DNA of 64,000 nucleotides from positions 62,001-126,000 of the forward strand of contig JAPFFF010000017.1 of NCBI GenBank assembly GCA_039105265.1, written 5' to 3'. The translations under genes and the position numbers were made by a program. Shown here piece by piece: positions 54,159 through 63,773 of the stretch. Under the pieces are notes generated by a model, which was not told the origin of the DNA, searched no databases, and was given only the letters and a program-made list of their open reading frames with translations. The stretch's first letter is position 1, and each line of letters opens with the position of its first letter. The DNA is from Tritrichomonas musculus. Lineage: Eukaryota; Parabasalia; Tritrichomonadida; Tritrichomonadidae.

Positions 54159-54230
54159 GGGTGATTGGTCTAGTGGTATGATTCTCGCTTTGGGTGCGAG
54201 AGGTCTCGGGTTCAATTCCCGAATCGCCCC
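54159..54230 (+). tRNA. tRNA-Pro (TGG)
   Basis: Full cloverleaf: acceptor GGGTGAT/ATCGCCC, D arm with GGTCTAGTGG, anticodon stem CTCGC/GCGAG around loop TTTGGGT with anticodon TGG, and a T arm with GGGTTCAATTCCC. A poly-T terminator follows. No intron; CCA not encoded. It lies only about 120 bp upstream of, and antisense to, the coiled-coil gene at 53268-54035. Confidence 0.95.
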
Positions 54231-54390
54231 TAATTTTTTAATTATTTTTTTAAATTAAAATTGATTATGAACTGGTTAGAAATAATTAACAACCTTTTTT
54301 TTAAAAGCATTAAACAATGTGAATAATATAAAAAAATCAGATAATTTTACTTCAGTAAAAGAAAAAAGAATAAATCTTCCTTTTTTCTTT

Positions 54391-55347
54391 TCACTTATTC
54401 CATCTACACATCGAAACATCCGCTTTATTAGAATCCGCAGTAAACAATCCCGCTGAGTGTTTAAACAGTCTGACAACCGATTCATCAACATCTTCAACAA
54501 GCTCTGGTGATATTCCTTTCCTTAAGGCCTTTTCTTTTGTGACTTCTAAGAAACCATGCGTTAAAAAAGAACCTTGGTTATTGAATAAGGCTGCTGCTGG
54601 CTTTGATACATTAATTAATGCACCAAATATATCTCTATTGACTTTAAGTAAATTTTTTGAAACCCAAAATACTCCAAGAAATGGAATTAATTCTGGGTAT
54701 CTTTTGGAGAGAGCTAAAGCATTCCAAAGCTTATGCTCAAACCTTAAATTTTTTGTTGATCTTGCTTTGAAAAATGTTTGGAAAACTGATCTAAGAGTTA
54801 CTTTTTGTGTTAACCATAGCTCTTTTGGAAGAAAATTAAGTTCTATTGGATTAATAAAAAAATCAAGAAGCTTTTTTTCGTCATGTTTTGAAAAAGACCA
54901 TGGACTTGTTGTGACCATTTTGATTGGCCTTGGGAAATTATAGCAAGAAGAGGGAATAACAGGCTTTAAAATTGCATTTTGATTGGTATACATATTCATT
55001 TCTTTTAGTCCATTTTCTCGAAATCTTGTTACGACAAAATCACTTCTTGGATATTCACTTTGATAATAAATGCTGGTTTGAGGAACAAAGCTTACTTTTG
55101 CTTGCATGTTATTCTCAGGATAAGAATTATTGCAGTTAGTAATACAATCATTTGAATTTTTCCCACTATCTGGAGGCGAAGAATCTCCTTCATTTCGGAA
55201 TTGCTCGATCCAGTCATGCAAGTTCTCACTTATTGGAATTAACGAAGGAAATTTTATCTTACCTTCAATGCTTCTACCATATGAAAGATTTGGAGTGTCA
55301 TAAAAGCAATTACTGATATAAGCTGGCTCTAAACATGAAGTTGACAT
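54391..55347 (-). CDS. IBP39-like initiator-binding domain (IBD) protein (candidate)
   Basis: 318 residues from the ATG at 55347 (the open frame extends three codons further to a TTG). The N-terminal 150 residues are Ser/Asn-rich and disordered. The segment at about 185-275 reads as a winged-helix of the trichomonad initiator-binding type: a helix (KLWNALALSKRYPELIPF), then GVFWVSKNLLKVNRDIFGAL, then a recognition-like helix and THGFLEV. In Trichomonas vaginalis IBP39 this fold binds the TCAYTWYT initiator at transcription starts. Assignment is by pattern recall only; the key DNA-contact residues were not verified. It would fit the initiator-like motifs seen before several genes here. Confidence 0.5.
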   Translation of the reverse strand: MSTSCLEPAYISNCFYDTPNLSYGRSIEGKIKFPSLIPISENLHDWIEQFRNEGDSSPPDSGKNSNDCITNCNNSYPENNMQAKVSFVPQTSIYYQSEYPRSDFVVTRFRENGLKEMNMYTNQNAILKPVIPSSCYNFPRPIKMVTTSPWSFSKHDEKKLLDFFINPIELNFLPKELWLTQKVTLRSVFQTFFKARSTKNLRFEHKLWNALALSKRYPELIPFLGVFWVSKNLLKVNRDIFGALINVSKPAAALFNNQGSFLTHGFLEVTKEKALRKGISPELVEDVDESVVRLFKHSAGLFTADSNKADVSMCRWNK

Positions 55348-55950
55348 TTTTTCCAAATTTTAGAGGGGGTTAGTATTGATATTTTAATTTGAAAAAACTA
55401 ATTAATATATTGAAAAGGAAATTTTTGATTTTTTTGAAGTGGCCTATTCAAAAATAACAACTTTTGAGATAAGATTGGTATTATAATTTCTATTTATTAT
55501 CTCACAAACTTATTTAACATTTTAAATTAATTGACATACAAAAAGTCGTTTTTTTTCAATAAATAAAAATAATATTTATGACGCTTTGAAAAAATAACAT
55601 TATTTATAAATTTTTTATATATGAACCTTGGCAAAAAGCATTCTCTAAAAAAAATAAAATAATTTTGTAAATATTTGAAATCAGAATAACATTTGTAATA
55701 AAATTCCTAAAAAATTTAGAGAGGTGGTACATTGAATCCACGGGTGTTTTTTTTTTCAATATATTTTTATTAAAATCTATAAATGTTTAAAATATTATAA
55801 ATGATAAATAATTTAAAAAATCTAGTAAATTTTTAATATAGCAATATTTTTTTTGATATATAAGATTGAATACTTTTTATGAAATAAACCATTCAAAAAA
55901 AAAAATAAAAATAAAAATAAAAATAATAAACTTTTTTTTTTTGGAGAAAA
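55348..55950. other. Intergenic, no gene seen
   Basis: AT-rich spacer upstream of the IBD-like gene. Confidence 0.45.
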
Positions 55951-56545
55951 GCAAAGATCACCAATTCAATTTTACATCACCATCTTAAACAATTGAATAT
56001 TTGGATAAACAAAATTTCGAAATATTGGAGATTTTAATTAATCTATATAAGTCTTAAATACGGTATTTATCTTTTTTATTACTTTCTATATTCATATTAT
56101 GCAAATTTTATTTTTGATAATATTTATTATTTATTGGGATATGCTAATTTTCTTTTTCAATAAGATCAAAAGTTAGGTGAAATTTCTAAACAAAAAATTA
56201 GAAATTGTAATGCACAAATCCAGTACGTTTCAAATTGATAAGAAAATCGTTAAAAAATTGAGATAATGCCCTCTCAGAAAAAGTTTGGTATTTCTGAGTT
56301 AATATCGATGATTCTGAGGTTTACATTTGACACATTATCATATAAATAATTGAAAAAAAATATTTATGGTTTTTTTATATCACATATCATTTTTAATTTG
56401 CTGTTATTTAACGTACTGGATTTGTACCTTAAAGTAAAGTATACAAAAATTTAGGTGAAAAGTGCATTTATCAAATAATACTTTTCACCTAGCTTTATTG
56501 AATAAAAATTGAATGGTGATGTAAAATTGAATTGGTGATCTTTGC
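55951..56545. mobile_element. Foldback MITE with 33-bp perfect TIRs
   Basis: Ends are exact inverted copies (55951-55983 and 56513-56545) starting GCAAAGATCACCAATTCAAT and ending TTTTACATCACCAT. No coding capacity. Interior contains a second inverted pair (56212-56428) and a hairpin AGGTGAAAAGT/ACTTTTCACCT at about 56453-56490. Confidence 0.8.
56212..56428. repeat. Nested inverted pair ACAAATCCAGTACGT
   Basis: GCACAAATCCAGTACGTTT at 56212-56230 faces AACGTACTGGATTTGTACC at 56410-56428. The same terminal motif (ACAAATGTAxTACGTT) bounds the larger element at 59246-60403, so this may be a small, older member inserted in the foldback MITE. Confidence 0.65.
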
Positions 56546-56598
56546 TTTCCCCCATTTCAAAAAATTTTTTTTGAATAAAAAATAATTTTTAATTCAAA

Positions 56599-56617
56599 TT
56601 GTGAACATTCATTGAAC

Positions 56618-56654
<37 letters not shown>

Positions 56655-56669
56655 AAATGTTCACAATGT
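56599..56669. repeat. 35-bp poly-T between short inverted repeats
   Basis: ATTGTGAACATT and its near-complement AAATGTTCACAAT flank a T35 run (56619-56653). A second T run lies at about 56698-56718. Unstable tract; no function assigned. Confidence 0.6.
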
Positions 56670-56728
56670 TTTCATAGTTTTTCACAGAGTTCCCAATTTT
56701 TTTTTTTTTTTTTTTTTTGCTTTTTTAG

Positions 56729-56886
56729 TAAAGTCGGATTCAAAATGCTTGGGACAACATTCAATTTTTTTCAATGTTTCTCAGAAAAAAAATCATTCTG
56801 CTTGGGACAAATTGACCTAAAAGATTTATAAATTTGACCTTGTCGTTTTCAAAAAGTTTGTCCCAAGCCTTTTGAATCCGACTTTA
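56729..56886. mobile_element. MITE (158 bp), AAGTCGGATTC family
   Basis: TA-bounded element with ends AAGTCGGATTCAAAAtGCTT and its complement, followed by GGGACAA/TTGTCCC. Same family as 17803-18410 but much shorter. Confidence 0.8.
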
Positions 56887-57132
56887 TTTTAATTTAATTG
56901 AAACATAAAAAAACATGTTTTTGTTTGCAAATTGTCTATTTGATCTATCAAATAAAACTGATATCAACCACTATAAGTCTACAACAGCAATATCCTTCTT
57001 AGTCAAAATATTTCTTACACTATTGTTATGCGTAATTATAGAAAAAAAATAATATTTTTTTAGAATTTCGAAATCATCATTGAAAACACAATGTTATAAC
57101 TTTTTATATAATAATAAATTTGAAAATAAGTT

Positions 57133-58767
57133 TTAATATACTGAATACATTTTTCCATCAAAAGCAGGAGCTTGTATAGTGTGAACTTTTGATCTATCCA
57201 TTCTATCTACTGTGTACACTTCAGTCGAGACAGGTATACTCAAATAACCGCGTGGAGATTGAATTGATGCCATTGGAGAGGCAGTTGGCATCGGAGTAGG
57301 TATTCCAAGTAATATTGTTCCTGGCGATTGTGAGGCAACACTAACAGGTGTCAATTGAACGTTAAATGGAGAAGGATCACGACTTAGCGTATTTTCGTTG
57401 ATCGGGTGTAAGGGTTCTGTAACATCAATTCTTTTCTTAACGAATGGCTGAATAGATTGATTTTGCCTTTCAAATCCAGAACTTTGTTGCTCAATTATGT
57501 TTGAATTAAGAGGAGAGTTATTTTGTTGTATCTGTTGTGGAGTTTGAACCTTTTTAGTTTGAAGAGATTTAACAGTTGGAGAAGGAGGTGTCTTTGTTTG
57601 ATTGGAGTAATAAATTGGTTGTTGAATAGGTGGAATGGGTTGCTGAATAGGAGGCATAGGAGGTTGCTGAATAGGAGGCATAGGAGGTTGCTGAATAGGA
57701 GGCATAGGAGGTTGCTGAATAGGTGGTATGGATTGTTGAATAGGTGGAATAGGTTGATGTATAGGAGGAAGGGTAGGCTGTGGGGGTAACTGAGTTTGAT
57801 ATAATTGTTGATTTTGGACCATTTGAGAAGGATGAATCATCACTGGTGATAATTGAATTATTTCTTGTTGATATTGTTGGTTTTGATGATTCAAAGAAAT
57901 ATTTTGATTCTGCTGTTGAACTATTGGAGGCATGCAATACATTGGAGGAAACTGCTGAACTGGCTGCATAGGGGGATAATTTTGTGCCATTTCTATTTGA
58001 TTTGAAACTTGGAAAGGCTGATTTCGTTTAGGTTGAGTCACTGGCTGAGTTTCATGAGCTTGATGCCTTTTTGAGCCTCGAGATCGTGGTCTTTCATCAA
58101 CACTTGATATTGATTTCAAATCATCTTCGTCGTCAACTAAATCAGGACTCTTTTTATGTTTTTTCATTAAATTGTTATCGCGCTGCAATTGTTTGTACCT
58201 GTATCGGCATTGAACATCACTTCGATTTCCCATTTTAGTTGCAATATTTGTCCAACTTTTGTCACCATGGGTTCTAACAAGATCGACAAGTTTCCTCTCT
58301 TCTTCTTTTGACCATTGGCTTTTACATATTTTTGGATCAAGCCCCCTATACCATCTTTGAGAACATTGAGATCTTGTTCTACCATTTCCAACAAATTTTG
58401 ATATTTGAGTCCAATTTTCAATTCCATTATTGAATATTGCACATAACAGCCGTTGATCTTCGTAAGATGTCCAAGGGCGTGACTTTCTCCGATATTTAGA
58501 TCGTGCAATTTCATCGTCAGAAGGTGCTGGTATAGGATCAGGCCCACTTTGCAAAATAATTTGAAGTTTCTCGATTGGCTTGGTATACCCTACGAGAGAT
58601 TTGACTGTGTTAAATAGTTGATTATATGAGATTTGATGAAGAAGAAAGGATTCAACCAAAGATGACACTGAATTATACAATTGCGATTCGGGAGAAAGAA
58701 TATTATCAGGGAAATAAGATAAAACGACATTGAGAATTGCAATAATGGTTGGATTTTGTTGATTCAT
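57133..58767 (-). CDS. R2R3-type Myb DNA-binding protein
   Basis: 544 residues. Two Myb repeats at about 93-198: RPWTSYEDQRLLCAIFNNG with W/W/W-type core residues, then SQWSKEEERKLVDLVRTHG ending GNRSDVQCRYRYKQLQR. The N-terminal 75 residues are helical and hydrophobic, without a known domain. The rest is Gln/Pro-rich, including a PPMPPIQQ repeat (about 335-380), typical of activation or interaction segments. A nuclear transcription factor is expected; in trichomonads small Myb proteins act at initiator and upstream elements. TCATTTTG lies about 11 nt upstream of the ATG. Confidence 0.9.
   Translation of the reverse strand: MNQQNPTIIAILNVVLSYFPDNILSPESQLYNSVSSLVESFLLHQISYNQLFNTVKSLVGYTKPIEKLQIILQSGPDPIPAPSDDEIARSKYRRKSRPWTSYEDQRLLCAIFNNGIENWTQISKFVGNGRTRSQCSQRWYRGLDPKICKSQWSKEEERKLVDLVRTHGDKSWTNIATKMGNRSDVQCRYRYKQLQRDNNLMKKHKKSPDLVDDEDDLKSISSVDERPRSRGSKRHQAHETQPVTQPKRNQPFQVSNQIEMAQNYPPMQPVQQFPPMYCMPPIVQQQNQNISLNHQNQQYQQEIIQLSPVMIHPSQMVQNQQLYQTQLPPQPTLPPIHQPIPPIQQSIPPIQQPPMPPIQQPPMPPIQQPPMPPIQQPIPPIQQPIYYSNQTKTPPSPTVKSLQTKKVQTPQQIQQNNSPLNSNIIEQQSSGFERQNQSIQPFVKKRIDVTEPLHPINENTLSRDPSPFNVQLTPVSVASQSPGTILLGIPTPMPTASPMASIQSPRGYLSIPVSTEVYTVDRMDRSKVHTIQAPAFDGKMYSVY
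57625..57775. repeat. 24-bp coding minisatellite in the Myb gene
   Basis: GGAGGCATAGGAGGTTGCTG-type units (24 bp, in-frame) repeat at least three times exactly and then degenerate, encoding PPMPPIQQ on the minus strand. Length variation between strains would change only the linker. Confidence 0.85.
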
Positions 58768-59245
58768 TTTTTCTTCACAAAATGATCCTAAAATTTTTCA
58801 TTGATAACCGTGCCTTGAAAAACCTAATATTGTTCTCAAATAACTTAATACCAGATTTGAATGAAATTGAATGATATTAATAACAAAGAAAATTAAGCAT
58901 ATCTCCAAAAATTAAAAAGAAATAATACATTATCTTTATCTAAAAAATATTATTATTAATTTTTTGATGATCTAGTAACAATATATTTTCGATTTGGGTA
59001 ATTTGCGATATTATCAGATCTATTTGCTATAAAAATTAAGTTTCTCGTAATGTAGCTTAACGAAAACTATTATGATTTACTTTTATTCGTTTTTCGACTG
59101 CTTCTCTTCTTTTAGTATTTTCAATGATATTAATGTTTTTTTTTTATGAAAAAGGTATTGAAATTACCAAAATTTGAATAAAATCCAAAATTAAAACGAT
59201 TTTTTCATAATTTTTTAATATAAACCAATTTCTTATTAAAAATTT
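58768..59245. other. Upstream flank of the Myb gene
   Basis: AT-rich. A minus-strand TCATTTTG at 58778-58785 may be the initiator. Nothing else seen. Confidence 0.45.
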
Positions 59246-60403
59246 TTAAGGTACAAATGTAATACGTTATTAATTTGACCTGTGGACGTTTATTTTTTGA
59301 GAAGATCGCCCTCACAATTTTCTTTTTTTTATTGATTATTTTAAAAACTGATTATTTATGCCATTTAAATTCTATAATAATTAATTGATATAATTATTAT
59401 ATATATTCATAAATATCTTCGACATTTATATCCTTTTTATCAATATATTCATATATCTATTGGAATAGATATATCTTCTCAATTTTTGATTTACCAAAAA
59501 CATAAATATTCATATCTCGTTTAAAACTCATTAAAACAATAATTATCATAAATATTTAATAAATACAAATATCATTTATTTAGTATAAATATTTATATAG
59601 TCAGTAATATTCAAACTATGAAATATTTTTAAATTTTTTTATTTAATTTTTGAATAAAAAAATTTCACATTTGATAAAAAAAACTTTTTTTATAAATTTT
59701 TATTTTTATTTTTAATTATAAGTAAAGAAGAAAATAATCATAAAATTCATGAAAAAAGAAAATGTAATTATTGAATGCTCTATTGAATTCAATAGAATTA
59801 AATTCAAATAAATTGAGAAATATTAAAAAATAAAAATCTTTAAAAAAATATAAATATCCTGGAGAAAAAAATTTTATGGCCATCCTTTAAAGAAAATTTA
59901 CTTTTAAGAGCATTTAACAGGAAAATAATTAATAAATTAATATTTGTTGAAGATTATTTTTTATCGAATATCATAAAGTCTAGCACAAAGAAGTAAGAAA
60001 AAGATAGATAAATATTTAGTAATGAATTTTATTATTAAATAAGAAGCGATTGATAAATAATTAATGAAAGATTGGTAATTTATAATAGTAAGATCGACAA
60101 ATAATCAGTAAATATCTGAAATTAATTTCTAAAACATCAAAGATCAGACTGTAAGGCATTGAGGGTCATTAGATATAATATTAACAATTAAAACGAAAAG
60201 AATTCGTAATTAAATACTAGAAGATCGAAAATTTATTACTAGATAATAAATAATATTTTTGGATATAACCTATAACTAATTAGTTGAATAGCTATATATA
60301 AAAATAGCAGAAGATCACCGATAAATTGGTTGATGATGGATTTTATTCATAATATATGTCAAAAAAAATAGCGGTTACCTAACGTACTACATTTGTACCT
60401 TAA
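59246..60403. mobile_element. Non-coding TIR element, 1158 bp, TTAAGGTACAAATG ends
   Basis: TTAAGGTACAAATGTAATAC at the left faces its complement (GTACTACATTTGTACCTTAA) at the right, about 24 bp with one mismatch. The interior is very AT-rich and has no ORF. The TTAA or TA at each edge could be target-site sequence; the superfamily is undecided. Confidence 0.75.
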
Positions 60404-60679
60404 TCAATCAAATTGTACATTTAAAAAGGCATTTCTTGTGAATCTAATAGGACTCATTAGACTTGGAAAATTTGAAAGAACATTTCCTTTTGATATTTCT
60501 TTTCATTTTAAATTATTAAAAGAACTTGGATGGATTTTTGGAATCTGATTTACATTATTATAATGAATTTTGTTATTATTCTCATAAATTTTTAAACTAT
60601 TTTCGTCCGAGGTCAACAGTTGATTTGAAAAATTCAGTAATTTTTTGTATTTCGCGGGAATTTATTCGTTTGTCTGTCT

Positions 60680-61765
60680 AACTCGTATGTTTGAAATGAA
60701 TCCATTTTGGAGTGTTTCTATTTTGATACTGTTCCAAGCGTTTATAATACTAGAAGAAATAATATAACGTGCTTGCGCAGCTATTGAGCCAAATTTTTGT
60801 GAGAAACTGTTAACCTCTTTGTCAATCTTATTTTCGTTCATATAACTTTTTAAGCTCTTTGTAACCGTTTGGTGTAACGGTTACAAAATGTGAGATTCGT
60901 GTGGTGGCATCGTTAGAAAGTGAATATTATTTTGCTTAAGAAACTCTATTGCAAAAGTGCTTATTCTTGGATCGTTGCAACTATGAGTATTGTAGGTTCA
61001 GATGCTAAATTAGGATGTAATTGCAACCTGTAATGACTAATTTTTTTGCAAAATAAATACAAAAAACGATAAATAATTTTGATGTCATCCAACCTGATTT
61101 TTGGGAGCAAAAAATGCTTTCATATTCTGGAGTTCGTTTGGAAGTTTTTCAATGTTTGGCAAAATAATGAACGGATCAATCTTCTCGCCAATTGCATTAA
61201 AATAGTACATTCCTGTAACGTGCATTTCATGCTTATTAGTACTGGATAAAGCATATGAGTGCTTATCTGTCAACAAAATTTTGTATCGTTTGGAACTTAC
61301 CGATGAACTCTCATCGGCGTTCCAAATGTTTTCTGGATGAACAGACTTGAATAGAGCTGAATGCCTTGTAAAGAAGCTTGTTATTATTCTGCTCGTGCAA
61401 ATTCACGATGAGCTTCTTCTAAGGACTCTGGACTTTTAAGAGTAATATTATTTACTTTCACGAAATAATATTCAAAGTTTTAAGATATCTTGGTTGAATT
61501 ATACTCTTCAGTTTGACTAATCTAGATATCAAACATGCTCTTTCATATCTTTTATACCTTAATTCGTATGCAATTTCGAACGCTTCTATTGTCTTCAAGC
61601 AATCGAGGTTCAAACCATATTCGTCGATTTGTTTCTAAAATATAATAGTGTCAACATCTTCAATGTAATGTATATTTCCTCCTGATTCGCTATGAGGAAG
61701 CCAACGATTTCCTGTGAGTGTTGCACAAATGGCAGTTGAAATAGATTGAGGTCTGAGACCAAAAG
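60680..61765 (-). pseudogene. pogo/Tigger-like (DDE_1) transposase pseudogene
   Basis: Minus-strand remains of a DDE_1 transposase. In order: an N-terminal-side part (TAICATLTGNRWLPHSESGG, about 61650-61750), a helical stretch (EAFEIAYELRYKRYERA), the first catalytic Asp in ENIWNADESSS (about 61310), HVTGMYYFNAIGEKIDPFII, and a C-terminal part FLKQNNIHFLTMPPHESH (about 60905-60960). The intact frame covers only 63 codons at 61085-61276; several stops and frame changes separate the rest. A 12-bp hairpin (TTTGTAACCGTT, 60858-60887) interrupts the expected QPLD motif region. It is a plain DNA transposon and clearly dead. No TIRs identified. Confidence 0.7.
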
Positions 61766-62216
61766 TATTTTCAATATAGAAAAAGTAGTTTCAGTCCTTG
61801 CCTTTTCATTTCACATATCTGGATTTGTTCTCTGGAAAAAGTAGTTTTTTCTTCATCTATCCAATTAAATTGATTCATATAATAAAAATGAAAATCAACG
61901 TATACTTTTTACTTCATTTGTTACAATTAAAAATTTTCAAGGATCAACTAAAGTATAAACTTAATTTTTTAATGTTCGTTCTTTTCAATTTTGATAAGAT
62001 AACCGCTTTTTTATTTTATTTTTTTATCAAATTTATATCCGAAATTTTTTTTGAATAAATTTTCATAATTTTTTTAAATGTGTTTTATCAAAATAGTTTG
62101 ATATCGCTTTCTTAAAATTTTGATAGAAATAGAAAATAATTGAAACAAATTCATTCAATTTTTTTTTCCATGAAAAAACCCGAAATTTATTGAAATTTTT
62201 GAATGCTATTTTTGAT
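61766..62216. other. Region between transposon copies, no gene seen
   Basis: AT-rich. A frame at 61798-62058 is F/L/I-rich and probably chance. Confidence 0.45.
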
Positions 62217-63302
62217 ATGAGAAGAGCTTTAACAGAGCAAGAAAAAATACGAATAATCGAATTGGTTCATGAATATGGTCATCAATGGAAACTTATTGGT
62301 TCAATTATCGATCGTCCTTTTTCAACATGCAAATCTTTCTATGATTCCTATTGCAAAAATGGAACACTTTTTCCACGATTAGGACGCCCTCCTGAAATTA
62401 CTAGGGATATTGAAAACGGAGTTATAGGATCAATCCAATCCGATGGTTTACAAAAACTTTCAAATATTTCAAAAGATTTTGACATTTCTGAAAGTACAGC
62501 TCGCAAAATTTTGATTCAAAATAACATCAATTATTATGAAAAAACTCCAATAACTGGATTAAAACCTGATCAAAAAATAAACCGTATCAATTTTTGCAGT
62601 TATTTTATGCAATTCAACTATAAAAATTTACCCAAAATCATTTTTACAGATGAATCATTCGTTCAAAATTATACAAATAGAGATGGTATATGGCGAATCC
62701 GAGGGTTCCATCCTCCCGAATCATACTACGAAAGAGAATTGCACCCCACATCGGTTATGATTTGGGGAGGAATTGGACCCCTCGGATATCGAACAAAGCT
62801 ACTCAATTTTTCTCAGAAAGTAAATGCGGAATATTATTGCAGATCATTATTTTCAAACGGTGTTTTTACTGATTTAAACTTTCATTTTGGAAGAAATTGG
62901 GTCTGGCAGGAGGACAATGCTCCTCCTCACCGGGCCAAATATACAAAGAATTTCCTTTCAAATATTGTTCCTGCAAAAATAACTTGGCCAGCCGTATCGC
63001 CCGATCTTTCATGCATAGAGCATGTATGGAATTACTTAAAAAATGACATTCCTTCAATTAAATATTTTTCCAAAGATGCACTTTTTCATGCATTAGAAAT
63101 TTCTTGGAATTCAATTCCAAATCAATTGATCCACAATTACTATTCAAGCTTTTTAGCAAGAGTTATTGAATGCTACAGAATAAATGGCGATAGCTTAAAT
63201 GGACATTGGTCTGAAGTGAAAGAGATCCACGATCAATATCGCACTCAATTGTACTCAATTAGAAATTCAGTTAATGGATTGTATTCAATTATTGAATTAT
63301 GA
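62217..63302 (+). CDS. Tc1/mariner transposase, DD34E, apparently intact
   Basis: 361 residues from the ATG at 62217; the open frame continues nine codons upstream to a TTG. The N-terminal 110 residues hold helix-turn-helix motifs (ALTEQEKIRIIELVHEYG; KLSNISKDFDISESTARKIL), with a GRPPEIT linker of the GRPR type between them. Catalytic residues: Asp in FTDESF, Asp in QEDNAPPHRA, and Glu in SPDLSCIEHVWNYLK with exactly 34 residues between the second Asp and the Glu. No internal stops. The TIRs could not be recognised by eye within about 300 bp either side, so mobility is uncertain. Confidence 0.9.
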   Translation: MRRALTEQEKIRIIELVHEYGHQWKLIGSIIDRPFSTCKSFYDSYCKNGTLFPRLGRPPEITRDIENGVIGSIQSDGLQKLSNISKDFDISESTARKILIQNNINYYEKTPITGLKPDQKINRINFCSYFMQFNYKNLPKIIFTDESFVQNYTNRDGIWRIRGFHPPESYYERELHPTSVMIWGGIGPLGYRTKLLNFSQKVNAEYYCRSLFSNGVFTDLNFHFGRNWVWQEDNAPPHRAKYTKNFLSNIVPAKITWPAVSPDLSCIEHVWNYLKNDIPSIKYFSKDALFHALEISWNSIPNQLIHNYYSSFLARVIECYRINGDSLNGHWSEVKEIHDQYRTQLYSIRNSVNGLYSIIEL

Positions 63303-63657
63303 CGATCATATTTTCTTTATTATCGAACTTTTTGATAACATTTTTCAGAGATATGGGTAAATTTTTAATTTTCAGCTTCATAAATTTTTTTTTTTATTTT
63401 TATCTAACTTTTATTTTTTTTAATTTATTTTTCTTTTCTTTATACTTATAGTATAAAACTGAAAAGTGAGAAATTAATTTTTTATAAAGCATTTGGGCCA
63501 TTTTTTAACAAGATAAATATATGAAATAATTGAGAGGGAGGTGAACATTAAAAATCTTAGTTTAGTTAGTTTTTTCTGAAGAATATTCAAAAAGTGGAAA
63601 TCATTCAGAAAAAATAATCTAAATAAAATAATTGAAAAAACAAATTTTTTAATATTT
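63303..63657. other. Downstream flank of the mariner ORF
   Basis: AT-rich; no gene seen. Confidence 0.5.
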
Positions 63658-63773
63658 TTACATAATTTTTACCGAGACTACATACCGCCTAGCGGGTGTC
63701 GAGCGAGGCTGAGCGAAGCGAAGCCGAGTCGAGACCCCGCGGCTGGCGGTAAGAATCGGTAAAAATTTTGTAA
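63658..63773. mobile_element. Small foldback element with GC-rich core
   Basis: TTACATAATTTTTACCGA (63658-63675) faces TCGGTAAAAATTTTGTAA (63756-63773), 17 of 18 paired. Between them is a strikingly GC-rich imperfect palindrome (TACCGCC...GGCGGTA, with AGCGGG/CCCGC, TCGA/TCGA and GGCT/AGCC inside). Its composition contrasts with the surrounding AT-rich DNA. It may be a MITE or a foldback remnant. Confidence 0.7.

Noticed and set aside
54036-54215. N-terminal 60 residues of the 315-codon frame at 53268-54215
   Set aside because: They are the antisense reading of tRNA-Pro and its leader.
60420-60550. Plus-strand coding-looking stretch (LIGLIRLGKFERTFPFDISF)
   Set aside because: About 45 codons without an ATG or known match; it may be debris of a transposon but cannot be supported.
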